DNA from: Desulfobacterales bacterium
Lineage (GTDB): Bacteria > Desulfobacterota > Desulfobulbia > Desulfobulbales > BM004
Length of the DNA stretch: 11,628 nt
NCBI GenBank assembly: GCA_030621655.1
Contig: JAUXHH010000034.1
Span: 1 to 11,628, forward strand
Direction: 5' to 3'
The position numbers and the translations under genes were made by a program. Below, one piece after another: positions 1 to 7,641 of this stretch. Numbering within the stretch: the stretch's first letter is position 1; every line of letters starts with the position of its first letter. The notes under the pieces are model-generated. The model was not told where the DNA came from. It saw only the letters and a program-made list of their open reading frames with translations, and made no database searches.

Positions 1-1247
1 GATTCAGGGGTAAAACCTTTTTCCATGGCTGCAGCATAGACAATGGGTTTGAAAGCTGATCCAGGCTGTCTTCGAGCCTGAATTGCCCTGTCAAACTGAC
101 TGACTTTAAAGTCCGCACCTCCAACTAAAGCACGGACCTTGCCGGACCCCGCCTCCATAACCACCATGGCTGCTTGAGGTTTTTGTCCTTTTTTGTTCTT
201 GCCTGTTAGCGCTGCAAGGCCCCTCTGTATAGAAACCTTGGCTCTTTGCTGCATTGTTCGGTCCATACTGGTATAAATTGTAAGCCCTCCACCGGTTAAC
301 AGTTCCTTCCCGTATTTACTGCTTACATAGTTTGTTACATGCTGGACATAATACCCTTCTCCAAGTGGGGCATCATGTTCCCTGTCAAGTGACAGGGGCT
401 CTTCATATGCCCTGCGGGCAGCTTCAGGCGTTATATATCCTTCTTCTGCCATCCTGTTCAGAACATATACCTGTCGCTTCCTGGCCAACTCCATATTTTT
501 GAATGGTGTATAGCGACTTGGCGCCTGGGGCAAGCCTGCCAGGAGAGCCATCTGGCCAAGTGTGAGATTTTTCACCCTCCTGTCAAAGTAGGTCCTTGCG
601 GCGGCTTCCACCCCAAAGGCGCCCTCCCCCAGATAAATCTGGTTCAGGTAGATATAGAGGATATCATCCTTACTCATCACCGAGTCAATCCGGTAGGCAA
701 GAATTGCCTCCTTGACCTTACGGGAATAGACTTTTTTTCGTGAAAGAAGCAGAGACCGCGTTACCTGCTGTGTAATGGTACTTCCCCCATGGGACTTTGC
801 CCCTGCCCTGATATTATGAAAAAAAGCCCGAAAAATTGACCGGATATCCACCCCGGAGTGTTGATAAAAACGGGCGTCTTCTGCTGCAACAAAGGCTTTG
901 GGCAAAAGTTCCGGCATCATCGCCATAGTAACCAGGCGGCGATTCTCTTCATATGTTCGCTTCATAACTTTATGCTCCCTGTCAAGCACCAGGGATGCCA
1001 TTTTAGGCTGATAGTCTTTTATGGATTGCAGATTCGGGATATCAAGCAGGATAAAGAGATACAAGGTCAGAATTATAAAAATTGTGAGCAGCAGACTGAT
1101 CCCTAAAAGAAAAAGAGTACACTGGACATGGCTCCATGGCTTAGGTCTTGTGATCCGGGCCGTGCTTTTTTTCCTGGCCGCAGGAGATTTTCTTTTCTTA
1201 GCGGGAGTTTTCGAGCTTTTTTTACGTATTGATATTTCCTTAGCCAT
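1..1247 (-). CDS. mrcA: Penicillin-binding protein 1A (class A, bifunctional), N-terminal part; gene runs off the left edge
   Basis: This is a bifunctional peptidoglycan synthase that polymerises lipid II (glycosyltransferase) and cross-links stem peptides (transpeptidase) on the periplasmic face of the inner membrane. The 415 visible codons show a Lys/Arg-rich cytoplasmic tail (residues 1-38), one membrane anchor (about 41-68) and the GT51 domain. That domain has EDARFYQHSGVD with catalytic Glu123, GGSTITQQ, RKVKEA and LNQIYLGEGAFG. The transpeptidase domain begins near the end, with the SxxK active site in PGSAFKP (Ser397, Lys400). The rest of that domain, including SxN and KTG, lies outside the window. 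The ATG at 1247 starts a standard PBP1A tail; an AGGA lies directly before it, closer than usual. It diverges from mutL across a 117-base gap. The family call is very secure. The symbol (mrcA or ponA) is a naming choice. Confidence 0.96.
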   Translation of the reverse strand, partial: MAKEISIRKKSSKTPAKKRKSPAARKKSTARITRPKPWSHVQCTLFLLGISLLLTIFIILTLYLFILLDIPNLQSIKDYQPKMASLVLDREHKVMKRTYEENRRLVTMAMMPELLPKAFVAAEDARFYQHSGVDIRSIFRAFFHNIRAGAKSHGGSTITQQVTRSLLLSRKKVYSRKVKEAILAYRIDSVMSKDDILYIYLNQIYLGEGAFGVEAAARTYFDRRVKNLTLGQMALLAGLPQAPSRYTPFKNMELARKRQVYVLNRMAEEGYITPEAARRAYEEPLSLDREHDAPLGEGYYVQHVTNYVSSKYGKELLTGGGLTIYTSMDRTMQQRAKVSIQRGLAALTGKNKKGQKPQAAMVVMEAGSGKVRALVGGADFKVSQFDRAIQARRQPGSAFKPIVYAAAMEKGFTPE

Positions 1248-1364
1248 TTCCTGACACGCGTGTATGGAGAAATTTTGTAGTATAATTTATATAAACTGAG
1301 TTTATTTACATCATGCAACCCAAGAACACAAATAGCAAAAACTTCCATCACTACGGAGATTACT
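1248..1364 (+). promoter_or_regulatory. Divergent intergenic region with a possible -10 box for mutL
   Basis: This AT-rich gap separates the divergent PBP1A and mutL genes, so it must hold a promoter for each. A perfect TATAAT lies at 1281-1286 on the plus strand, about 80 bases before mutL. No recognisable -35 hexamer sits 16-18 bases upstream of it, so the assignment is weak. The GGAG at 1355-1358 is the mutL ribosome binding site. No convincing hexamer pair was found for the PBP1A direction. Confidence 0.3.
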
Positions 1365-3269
1365 TTGTCCAGGATTAAAATTCTTTCAGAACATCTAGCC
1401 AATCAGATTGCTGCAGGTGAAGTCATAGAGCGACCAGCTTCAGTGGTCAAGGAACTTCTTGAAAACTCGATTGATGCAGGTGCCCGCCGGGTGCAGATAG
1501 AAATTGAAGGCAGCGGCACCAGACTGATTAAAGTAATTGACGACGGCGTAGGCATGGATGGGGATGATGCACTGCTCTGTCTGGAACGGCATGCCACAAG
1601 TAAGCTGGGAGGAAACACAAATGACAGTAATGTGTTGAGTGTTATTCAGAGCTTGGGATTCAGGGGTGAAGCAATACCGAGTATTGCCTCGGTTGCAAAA
1701 ATGACTCTCACTTCACGAACTGAAAATGACCCATTAGGCACCCGCGTGGAAGTTCGTTATGGAAAAATTTTAAAGATTCATGAAACCGGTTGCAACAAAG
1801 GCACTGTTATTGAAATCAAAAACCTCTTTGGTAACCTGCCGGTACGAAAAAAATTCCTCAAAAGCTCCAGAACCGAACTCTTTCATATAGAAGAAATAGT
1901 CAAAAATTACTGTCTGGCTAATAACCGGCTTGGCATTACATATACTGTTAACAGTAATACAATCTGGGATATTCCAGCCGAAACTGACACCCTGGAAGAC
2001 AGGGTAAAAATGTTTTACGCCAAAAACACTTCTGATCCTTTAATCCCAATCCAGGATTCCTCCACGTTATCTCCTCACAATGACGATATTACCATAGAGG
2101 GGTTTTTACTCCCCCCTGAACAATCATTTGCCACTTCGACCAAACTCAGACTGTTTGTCAATGGCAGGGCCATTAAGGACAGAATGATGGCACATGCTGT
2201 GTCAGAAGGGTTATCAGGCTATCTCATGAAAGGCCGTACAGCGGCAGGCGCCCTTTTTGTCACCCTCCCTCATGAAGCAGTAGACGTAAATGTTCATCCC
2301 ACTAAACAGGAAATCAGGTTTCAACAACCCAATAGTGTCCATAAGCGAATTGTCAGCGCAGTTCGGCTTGCAATGGAGCGCTTCCAGATGCAGGCAAAGC
2401 ATTCAATCTTTGGCAGTGATAAAAATTTAAACAGCGGCAAAACAGAACAGGTTAGTCACAAAAACAAGGAAACCGGTTCTGCAAATGTTTATCCGCTTTG
2501 GAACAATTCCCATGATAGTGCGAAATCAGATAACAGCGGAGCTGCCGCTTACCTTCCTTCCGGGAAAGACAAAACCTTCTCTCCACCTCAGTATAGCGAA
2601 CCCGTTTCAACTGCTGAACCCACTACTCCTTTTCTGCAGACTGAAAGTGAAGACCTGGTGCCCGAGTCGCTTAAACCGATTGGACAGTTCATGGACCTCT
2701 ACCTTCTCTGTGAAGCTCGCAGGGGAGAAGAACGTTTTCTCGTGGTGATTGACCAGCATGCGGTTCATGAACGCATACTTTTTGAAAACCTCAAGAAACA
2801 GTTTGATTCCAAGCAGATGGCAAGCCAGAATCTTCTGTTTCCAAAAATGCTGGAACTGACCCCTGAATCGGCTGAAATCCTTGAAAAAAACAGGGAAGAA
2901 ATCAGCGAATTCGGCATTGTTGTGGAGGAATTTGGAGGGGACAACTTTATCATCAAGGCTGTACCTTCTGTTATAAGCCATCTTGATCCCGAAGAAATTC
3001 TGACTGGTATCCTAACACAGTTCTCCGGGCCCGATTACAGCCAGGGAGAAGGCAGGAAACGGAAGGATGCGACCAGACTTGATGACATTCTCTCATCAAT
3101 GGCCTGCAAGGCAGCCATAAAAGCAGGGCAAAATTTAACACCCCTGGAAATGCAGCAGCTTCTCAAACTCATGAAGGAAAGCAAGGCATTCACCCATTGT
3201 CCACATGGTAGACCCGTAGTGCGGATGTTTTCCGCTGCAGAAATAAAAAAATGGTTCCATCGTACCTGA
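1365..3269 (+). CDS. mutL: DNA mismatch repair protein MutL, endonuclease type
   Basis: MutL couples mismatch recognition by MutS to strand removal. The N-terminal GHKL ATPase is complete: motif I with Glu30 and Asn34 in ELLENSIDAGA, motif II DDGVGMD (60-65) and motif III GFRGEA (98-103). A poorly conserved linker of about 80 residues (roughly 350-430) joins it to the C-terminal dimerisation domain. That domain carries the nicking-endonuclease signatures: DQHAVHERILFE (463-474, fitting DQHA(X)2E(X)4E), ACK with Cys581, and CPHGRP with Cys612. E. coli MutL lacks these, so this protein probably nicks DNA itself and needs no MutH. The start is a TTG at 1365, six bases after GGAG (1355-1358); it gives the normal MutL N-terminus and no ATG in the frame fits. 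The length of 634 residues is typical. Confidence 0.98.
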   Translation: MSRIKILSEHLANQIAAGEVIERPASVVKELLENSIDAGARRVQIEIEGSGTRLIKVIDDGVGMDGDDALLCLERHATSKLGGNTNDSNVLSVIQSLGFRGEAIPSIASVAKMTLTSRTENDPLGTRVEVRYGKILKIHETGCNKGTVIEIKNLFGNLPVRKKFLKSSRTELFHIEEIVKNYCLANNRLGITYTVNSNTIWDIPAETDTLEDRVKMFYAKNTSDPLIPIQDSSTLSPHNDDITIEGFLLPPEQSFATSTKLRLFVNGRAIKDRMMAHAVSEGLSGYLMKGRTAAGALFVTLPHEAVDVNVHPTKQEIRFQQPNSVHKRIVSAVRLAMERFQMQAKHSIFGSDKNLNSGKTEQVSHKNKETGSANVYPLWNNSHDSAKSDNSGAAAYLPSGKDKTFSPPQYSEPVSTAEPTTPFLQTESEDLVPESLKPIGQFMDLYLLCEARRGEERFLVVIDQHAVHERILFENLKKQFDSKQMASQNLLFPKMLELTPESAEILEKNREEISEFGIVVEEFGGDNFIIKAVPSVISHLDPEEILTGILTQFSGPDYSQGEGRKRKDATRLDDILSSMACKAAIKAGQNLTPLEMQQLLKLMKESKAFTHCPHGRPVVRMFSAAEIKKWFHRT

Positions 3270-3334
3270 ACTCCTGCGCAATTCTCTACAGAATATTCTT
3301 ATCAAAGTTATTCTCCATTTTAAGACTGATTCAA

Positions 3335-3352
3335 GCAGCAGTACACTGCTGC
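3335..3352 (+). terminator. Possible terminator hairpin after mutL
   Basis: GCAGCAGT (3335-3342) and ACTGCTGC (3345-3352) form an 8-bp GC-rich stem around a two-base spacer, folding in practice as 7 bp with a four-base loop. It lies 65 bases after the mutL stop and ahead of the next promoter candidate. The following bases (GGTTCTTC) are only moderately T-rich, so it may be a weak or factor-assisted terminator. Confidence 0.4.
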
Positions 3353-3374
3353 GGTTCTTCAATTTGCTAACCAT

Positions 3375-3402
3375 TTGAATTTGTGGTATTATTTTAAATA
3401 AT
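3375..3402 (+). promoter_or_regulatory. Candidate sigma-70 promoter for the trehalose operon
   Basis: TTGAAT at 3375-3380 (4/6 match to TTGACA) and AATAAT at 3397-3402 (5/6 match to TATAAT) are separated by 16 bases. Transcription would start about 25-30 bases before the ATG at 3438, just ahead of the AGGAG ribosome binding site at 3427-3431. It follows the putative mutL terminator. This is a reading by eye. Confidence 0.4.
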
Positions 3403-3437
3403 CACTTCAAAAGCTCTTCAGCCTTCAGGAGTTAACC

Positions 3438-4127
3438 ATGCCGAATGCAACTGGTGATGTTCAGAAAAAACTTCCGTTTGCGGTAAAAGACTGCGCCCTC
3501 ATCACAATTGCTACCGGCATCAAGGTGCAAAACCTGAAAGAATTTGCCGCTGTTTTAAAAGATGTGCCTACAGGAAGCATCTATCATCACTTCTGGGGCC
3601 GCCTCCTCCGGGCATTATTCGACGAACCGGAATACAATAATGACTTCGCCTCCTGGGCTTCCCGGGGCCTTCATGACAAACAGCTGGCCGAGCAGCTTAG
3701 CATGGTAATTCCCACCGACTATAAAGACCTGGAAGGATTACGGCAGGAAACGGTGGAAGTGGTCGAACAGCGGTTGGATGAATCTGAGATTGTTCCCTGG
3801 GCCCAAGCTGATCAGCAATTTCATTTCCTCAAATCTCAGATAGTGGTTTTTGATACGGGTATTCGCTATGATCATCCTGCTGAATTAGTCCCGCAAATAA
3901 GTAAATTGTCCACGGGAAGCATCTATTACCATTTTATTGATGCCCGCAACAGAACAGATGAGCGTTATGACGATTTCTCATCCTGGCTGAACGGTTTTGA
4001 TGGGGATGAGTTTGAAGAGCTGACACGAAACCTCTGCGGCATGGACCCTTATTTTTCATCCTTGAAAGAGATCCGCCTCAACGTCAGCAACATTTTTCAG
4101 AAGTTCTTTGCAAAGGGAGAGCAATGA
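3438..4127 (+). CDS. DUF5752-like protein with internal duplication, first gene of the trehalose operon
   Basis: This 229-residue protein has no recognised catalytic motif, signal peptide or membrane segment, so it is predicted to be cytoplasmic. From memory it resembles proteins labelled DUF5752 that are found beside trehalose-type glycosyltransferases in Desulfobacterota; I could not check this. It contains two copies of one unit. Residues 14-52 align without gaps to 128-166, including TGI at 26-28 and 140-142, TGSIYHHF at 45-52 and TGSIYYHF at 159-166. A second matching block is FASW (70-73) and FSSW (180-183). AGGAG lies six bases before the ATG. Its stop overlaps the next start (ATGA, 4124-4127), so it is translated with the glycosyltransferase. 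A regulatory or partner role in trehalose synthesis is inferred from position only. Confidence 0.85.
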   Translation: MPNATGDVQKKLPFAVKDCALITIATGIKVQNLKEFAAVLKDVPTGSIYHHFWGRLLRALFDEPEYNNDFASWASRGLHDKQLAEQLSMVIPTDYKDLEGLRQETVEVVEQRLDESEIVPWAQADQQFHFLKSQIVVFDTGIRYDHPAELVPQISKLSTGSIYYHFIDARNRTDERYDDFSSWLNGFDGDEFEELTRNLCGMDPYFSSLKEIRLNVSNIFQKFFAKGEQ

Positions 4128-4723
4128 AAAAACAGAGCGAGCAATCCTTGCAAAACATGATGGCTGAATATCAGGCTGTCACCGGTTCCAATGTCATGCA
4201 GCAGCTTGAGCAGTTAGCAGCTCCCCTCAAGGGGGCCAGGGTTTTGCATATCAACTCAACGAAAGAAGGCGGGGGGGTGGCTGAAATACTCCACAAGCTC
4301 ATCCCGCTCAAACAGGCATTAGGCATTGAGGCAGATTGGGATGTAATTAGCGGGAATCAGGAATTCTACCAGTGCACCAAGGGGTTTCATAACGCCTTAC
4401 AGGGAATGCGACAGTCCATTTCTGAAAAACTCCTGCAAAATTACGAAAAAATAAACAGGGAAAATGAGGAAAAGCTCCGCAGTAAGCTGAAAGAAGCTGA
4501 TTTTGTCTTTATTCATGATCCTCAACCCGCGCCCTTGTTAAAATTGATACCTGAGCGGAGGGGGAAATGGATATGGCGCTGCCATATTGATGCCAGTAAA
4601 CCATACCGGGAGGTGTGGAAATATTTGCGGGAGTGGATCACTCCCTATGATGCCAGCATCTTTTCCCTGCCGGAGTTTGCTCAACCTCTGCCCCACACAA
4701 TATATAATTCCTTCCAGCATTGA
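4124..4723 (+). CDS. treT: Trehalose synthase (TreT-type GT4 glycosyltransferase), N-terminal half of a frameshifted gene
   Basis: This is the acceptor-side half of a GT-B glycosyltransferase like trehalose glycosyltransferring synthase TreT, which in known members joins nucleotide-diphosphate glucose to glucose. Visible features are the glycine-rich loop NSTKEGGGVAEIL (44-56), HDPQP (131-135) and WRCHID (151-156). The frame stays homologous through LPEFAQPLPHTIY (residue 194), then gives five unrelated residues and a TGA at 4721-4723. The rest of the enzyme continues in another frame from about 4704 to 5390. Adding two bases at the AT run (4700-4706) would restore one 422-residue protein, the normal family length. 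GGGAG at 4115-4119 is the ribosome binding site. I regard this and the next entry as one broken gene. Other GT4 substrates cannot be excluded. Confidence 0.85.
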   Translation: MKKQSEQSLQNMMAEYQAVTGSNVMQQLEQLAAPLKGARVLHINSTKEGGGVAEILHKLIPLKQALGIEADWDVISGNQEFYQCTKGFHNALQGMRQSISEKLLQNYEKINRENEEKLRSKLKEADFVFIHDPQPAPLLKLIPERRGKWIWRCHIDASKPYREVWKYLREWITPYDASIFSLPEFAQPLPHTIYNSFQH

Positions 4724-5390
4724 TCCGCTGAGCGAAAAGAATTGCCCGCTGCCGGATCATGAAATAGACAATATTTATTCTGAATTCGGTCTTGACCCTC
4801 AACTGCCGCTGATAACTCAAGTTTCTCGCTATGACCGCTTCAAAGATCCGGTTGGTGTTATTGAGGCATACAAGTTGGCCAGTAAACTGACCCCCATGCA
4901 GCTTGTCCTGGCAGGAGGCGGCGCCAGTGATGACCCGGAAGGGGAGGCGGTGCTCAACGAGGTGAAACAGGCTTCCAATGGGGCATCCAATATACACGTT
5001 CTTCTCTTACCGGCAGATGCAAACCGCACCATCAATGCCCTGCAGAGGGCATCTGATATTATTCTGCAGAAATCAATCCGTGAGGGTTTTGGCCTGACCG
5101 TTTCAGAAGGTATGTGGAAAGGCAAACCGGTCATTGGCGGTGATACCGGAGGTATTCGTCTTCAGGTTATAGACCATTATACCGGTTTCCTGGTCCGCAC
5201 CCCGGAAGGTGCGGCATTGAGAACCCGATACCTGCTGCATCGCCGGGATAAACTTGAGGAAATGGGCATGCGGGCCAAGCGGTTTGTTCGAGAAAACTTT
5301 CTTATCACCAGACATTTACGCGAATATCTTACTCTTATGCTTGGTCTTACGAACGAAAATGTTGAACGCATCACTGTAGGAAACGTTTAA
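4587..5390 (+). CDS. treT: Trehalose synthase (TreT-type GT4 glycosyltransferase), C-terminal half of a frameshifted gene
   Basis: This is the nucleotide-sugar-binding half of the same enzyme. Homology begins only near 4704, with IIPSSIDPLSEKN. The ATG at 4587 is just the first in-frame start, has no clear ribosome binding site and encodes unrelated residues up to that point. Diagnostic blocks are TQVSRYDRFKDP, QRASDIILQKSIREGFGLTV and GKPVIGG. The GT4 EX7E pattern is present as EGFGLTVSE. The stop overlaps the otsB start (TAATG, 5388-5392). Without a restored frame this half would be poorly translated or not translated at all. The call as a GT4 C-terminal domain is firm; expression as a separate protein is unlikely. 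Confidence 0.8.
   Translation: MMPVNHTGRCGNICGSGSLPMMPASFPCRSLLNLCPTQYIIPSSIDPLSEKNCPLPDHEIDNIYSEFGLDPQLPLITQVSRYDRFKDPVGVIEAYKLASKLTPMQLVLAGGGASDDPEGEAVLNEVKQASNGASNIHVLLLPADANRTINALQRASDIILQKSIREGFGLTVSEGMWKGKPVIGGDTGGIRLQVIDHYTGFLVRTPEGAALRTRYLLHRRDKLEEMGMRAKRFVRENFLITRHLREYLTLMLGLTNENVERITVGNV
4694..4706 (+). other. Frameshift site in the GT4 gene at short dinucleotide repeats
   Basis: A CACACA run (4694-4699) is followed at once by ATATATA (4700-4706). Reading must move from the frame of 4124 to that of 5390 here: either two bases are missing or one is extra. Adding one AT unit gives an uninterrupted PHTIYIIPSSIDP, which fits the family. Slipped-strand loss of an AT unit or an assembly error are the simplest causes. 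Confidence 0.8.
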
Positions 5391-6178
5391 TGGAGGAACC
5401 AAAGATATGCTCCCTGGAAACTTTCTGGCATCTGCTGCAAAATGGGCCACAGAAAGTCCTGCTCCTTGACTATGACGGCACCCTGGCCCCCTTTCACAAA
5501 AAAAGAGACAAGGCGTTTCCCTATCCAGGAGTAAGAAAAATCTTAGAGGAAATTCAGCAATCAGGGAAGACCCGTTTAGTCATTGTCAGTGGCCGCAACA
5601 TCAAGGATATTGTACCGCTGCTTGGTCTTAAACAACTTCCTGAGATTTGGGGTGGTCACGGTTTTGAACATTTACTGCCTGACACTTCGGTACAGAGGCA
5701 AAAAATTCCCGCCACATGTTCACTTAATCTGCAAAAAGCTTTTCTCTGGGCAAAGGAACATGGGCATGAACATAATTGTGAACAGAAGACTTCTTCCCTG
5801 GCTTTTCATTGGAGAGGGTTGAAAGAAGAGACTAAGGAGCAGCTTGAACAAAAAGTAAGCAGGGCCTGGGAACCGCTCACCATGGGACATAATCTTGAAA
5901 TTCAGCCATTTGATGGCGGTCTTGAACTCCGATGTGCTGGAATGCATAAAGGAGATGCAATCAAACAAATCCTGGATGAGTGCTCAAAGGATGCAATGAT
6001 AGCTTACCTGGGCGATGATCTCACCGACGAGGATGCTTTTAAGGCTTTAAAGGGGAAAGGACTCTCAGTGCTTGTAAGAGATACTCAACGGGACACGCTG
6101 GCTGATTGCTGGCTGACACCTCCTGATGAGTTGCTGGATTTTTTGCACCACTGGTACAGGTATTCCACAAAAACATAA
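5390..6178 (+). CDS. otsB: Trehalose-6-phosphate phosphatase
   Basis: This enzyme removes phosphate from trehalose 6-phosphate to give trehalose, acting after OtsA in the cytoplasm. It is a HAD-superfamily hydrolase of 262 residues, normal for OtsB. Visible motifs are DYDGTL (Asp27 nucleophile and Asp29 acid/base), SGRN (motif II, Ser67), a Lys187 after GLELR, and GDDLTDEDAF (208-217, Mg2+-binding motif IV with Asp209 and Asp210). The ATG overlaps the stop of the preceding glycosyltransferase (TAATG), with AGGA at 5378-5381 as ribosome binding site. Its own stop overlaps the otsA start in the same way. The preceding frameshift could lower its translation by breaking the coupling. Confidence 0.95.
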   Translation: MEEPKICSLETFWHLLQNGPQKVLLLDYDGTLAPFHKKRDKAFPYPGVRKILEEIQQSGKTRLVIVSGRNIKDIVPLLGLKQLPEIWGGHGFEHLLPDTSVQRQKIPATCSLNLQKAFLWAKEHGHEHNCEQKTSSLAFHWRGLKEETKEQLEQKVSRAWEPLTMGHNLEIQPFDGGLELRCAGMHKGDAIKQILDECSKDAMIAYLGDDLTDEDAFKALKGKGLSVLVRDTQRDTLADCWLTPPDELLDFLHHWYRYSTKT

Positions 6179-7641
6179 TGGCAAAGCAAAAACAAAAAAT
6201 CAATAAGCGGCTGATTGTTGTCTCCAACAGGTTGCCGGTTGTTATTGACAAAGAAAACGACCAATGGAGGATACAGCCGGGTTCAGGTGGTCTGGTAACC
6301 GCTCTCAACCCAATTTTAAAGGAAAATGAAAGTCTCTGGATTGGCTGGCCGGGAACCGGTAAGGAAGCACCAATACAGGAACTGCTTGATCAATTTGGCT
6401 CGGAACAGGGATATAAACTGGTCGGAGTCCCTTTAAACCAGCAGGAGATTGAGCGCTACTACTGGGGCTTTTCCAATGGCACCCTCTGGCCACTTCTCCA
6501 TGATCTTCTCGGCTATTGCAAGTTTGACCTGGAAGACTGGCAGACATATGTTGCAGTAAACAAAAAGTTTGCCGAGGCTATAACAAAGCAGACCCGGGAA
6601 AACGACATCATCTGGATCCATGATTACCAGCTTTCCATGGTTGGTCATTTTCTAAAGAAATTAGGAGTTCAGTTGCCTCTGGCATATTTTCACCATATCC
6701 CTTTTCCCTCCCTTGATCTTCTCCGAAGGCTCCCCTGGAAGATGGAATATACAAAGGCTTTGCTGGCTTTTGACCTGTTAGGCTTCCAGACCCTTCGTGA
6801 CCGACGGAATTTTGTCAGTACTGTCACCAACCTCATACCCGAAGCCTCGATCCTTCGGAGACAACGCAATTATACCCTGGTAAAATACAAAAAACGAATT
6901 ATCCAGGTAGGGCATTTTCCCATAAGCATTGACTTTAACGAGTTTAATAATGCTGCCCATTCCCAGGAAGTTCAGGATGCCGCCTGGTACCTGCATGAAA
7001 ACCTGCACGAACGGCAGTTGATACTGGGTATTGACAGGCTTGATTATACCAAGGGGATCCCGGAACGTTTTCTTGCCTATGAGTTGGCCCTGGAAAAATA
7101 TCCGGAACTCAAACAAAAAATCTCCCTGCTGCAGGTAGTTGTTCCCAGCCGAACCCTGGATCCCGATTATCAAAATTTAAAAGAACAGCTTGACCAGATT
7201 GTAGGCCGTATCAATTCACGCTTCGGTAATGCCGGCTGGATACCGATCCATTATGTTTTCCGCAGTCTGGATAATACTCAACTCGTGGCCCATTACAGAA
7301 CATCTGAAATTGCCCTCATAACTCCCTTAAGGGACGGGATGAACCTGGTGGCTAAAGAATATTGCGCCTGTTCAGTTGAAAATAACGGCGTGCTTATTTT
7401 AAGCGAATTCGCCGGCGCAGCAGATCAACTGGGTGAAAAGGCCCTGCTGGTTAATCCCTACGATATTGAAAAAACTGCGGATACTATTTACCGGGCATTC
7501 ACCATGCCCCTGGAGGAACGCCAGCAACGCATGCAATGGCTCCGAAACCAGGTACAAAAAAATGATGTGCACCGCTGGCTCCGCTACTTTGTAAGAACCC
7601 TGGATAAAGTGAATTCAACAACCGATTTTTCACCAAAGTAA
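6178..7641 (+). CDS. otsA: Alpha,alpha-trehalose-phosphate synthase (OtsA-like, GT20)
   Basis: OtsA transfers glucose from UDP-glucose (or another nucleotide-glucose) to glucose 6-phosphate, making trehalose 6-phosphate for OtsB next door. The 487-residue protein shows the family blocks in order: SNRLPV (Arg18), GSGGLVTAL, YYWGFSNGTLWPLLH (94-108), HDY (148-150), HHIPFPS (172-178), GIDRLDYTKGIPER (284-297; Arg287 and Lys292 match the UDP-phosphate-binding pair), RDGMNLVAKEY (385-395) and LSEFAGAA. Two blocks deviate: HDYQL (Gln151) where OtsA usually has HDYHL, and FPISID where FPIGID is common. A related GT20 enzyme such as glucosylglycerol-phosphate synthase is therefore a minor alternative, though the neighbouring otsB favours trehalose. 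No ribosome binding site is visible; the ATG overlaps the otsB stop (TAATG), so translation probably depends on reinitiation. Confidence 0.92.
   Translation: MAKQKQKINKRLIVVSNRLPVVIDKENDQWRIQPGSGGLVTALNPILKENESLWIGWPGTGKEAPIQELLDQFGSEQGYKLVGVPLNQQEIERYYWGFSNGTLWPLLHDLLGYCKFDLEDWQTYVAVNKKFAEAITKQTRENDIIWIHDYQLSMVGHFLKKLGVQLPLAYFHHIPFPSLDLLRRLPWKMEYTKALLAFDLLGFQTLRDRRNFVSTVTNLIPEASILRRQRNYTLVKYKKRIIQVGHFPISIDFNEFNNAAHSQEVQDAAWYLHENLHERQLILGIDRLDYTKGIPERFLAYELALEKYPELKQKISLLQVVVPSRTLDPDYQNLKEQLDQIVGRINSRFGNAGWIPIHYVFRSLDNTQLVAHYRTSEIALITPLRDGMNLVAKEYCACSVENNGVLILSEFAGAADQLGEKALLVNPYDIEKTADTIYRAFTMPLEERQQRMQWLRNQVQKNDVHRWLRYFVRTLDKVNSTTDFSPK

Noticed and set aside
1103..1402. A 99-codon minus-strand reading frame across the PBP1A/mutL gap
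   Set aside because: It overlaps both the PBP1A and mutL starts out of frame, has no recognisable protein features and would remove the intergenic promoter region.
2607..2981. A 124-codon minus-strand frame inside mutL
   Set aside because: It is antisense to the conserved MutL C-terminal domain, with no family resemblance or ribosome binding site.
4721..4723. The TGA ending the first half of the GT4 gene as another selenocysteine codon
   Set aside because: Reading through in the same frame gives unrelated residues. Homology resumes in a different frame, and glycosyltransferases of this family have no redox cysteine there.
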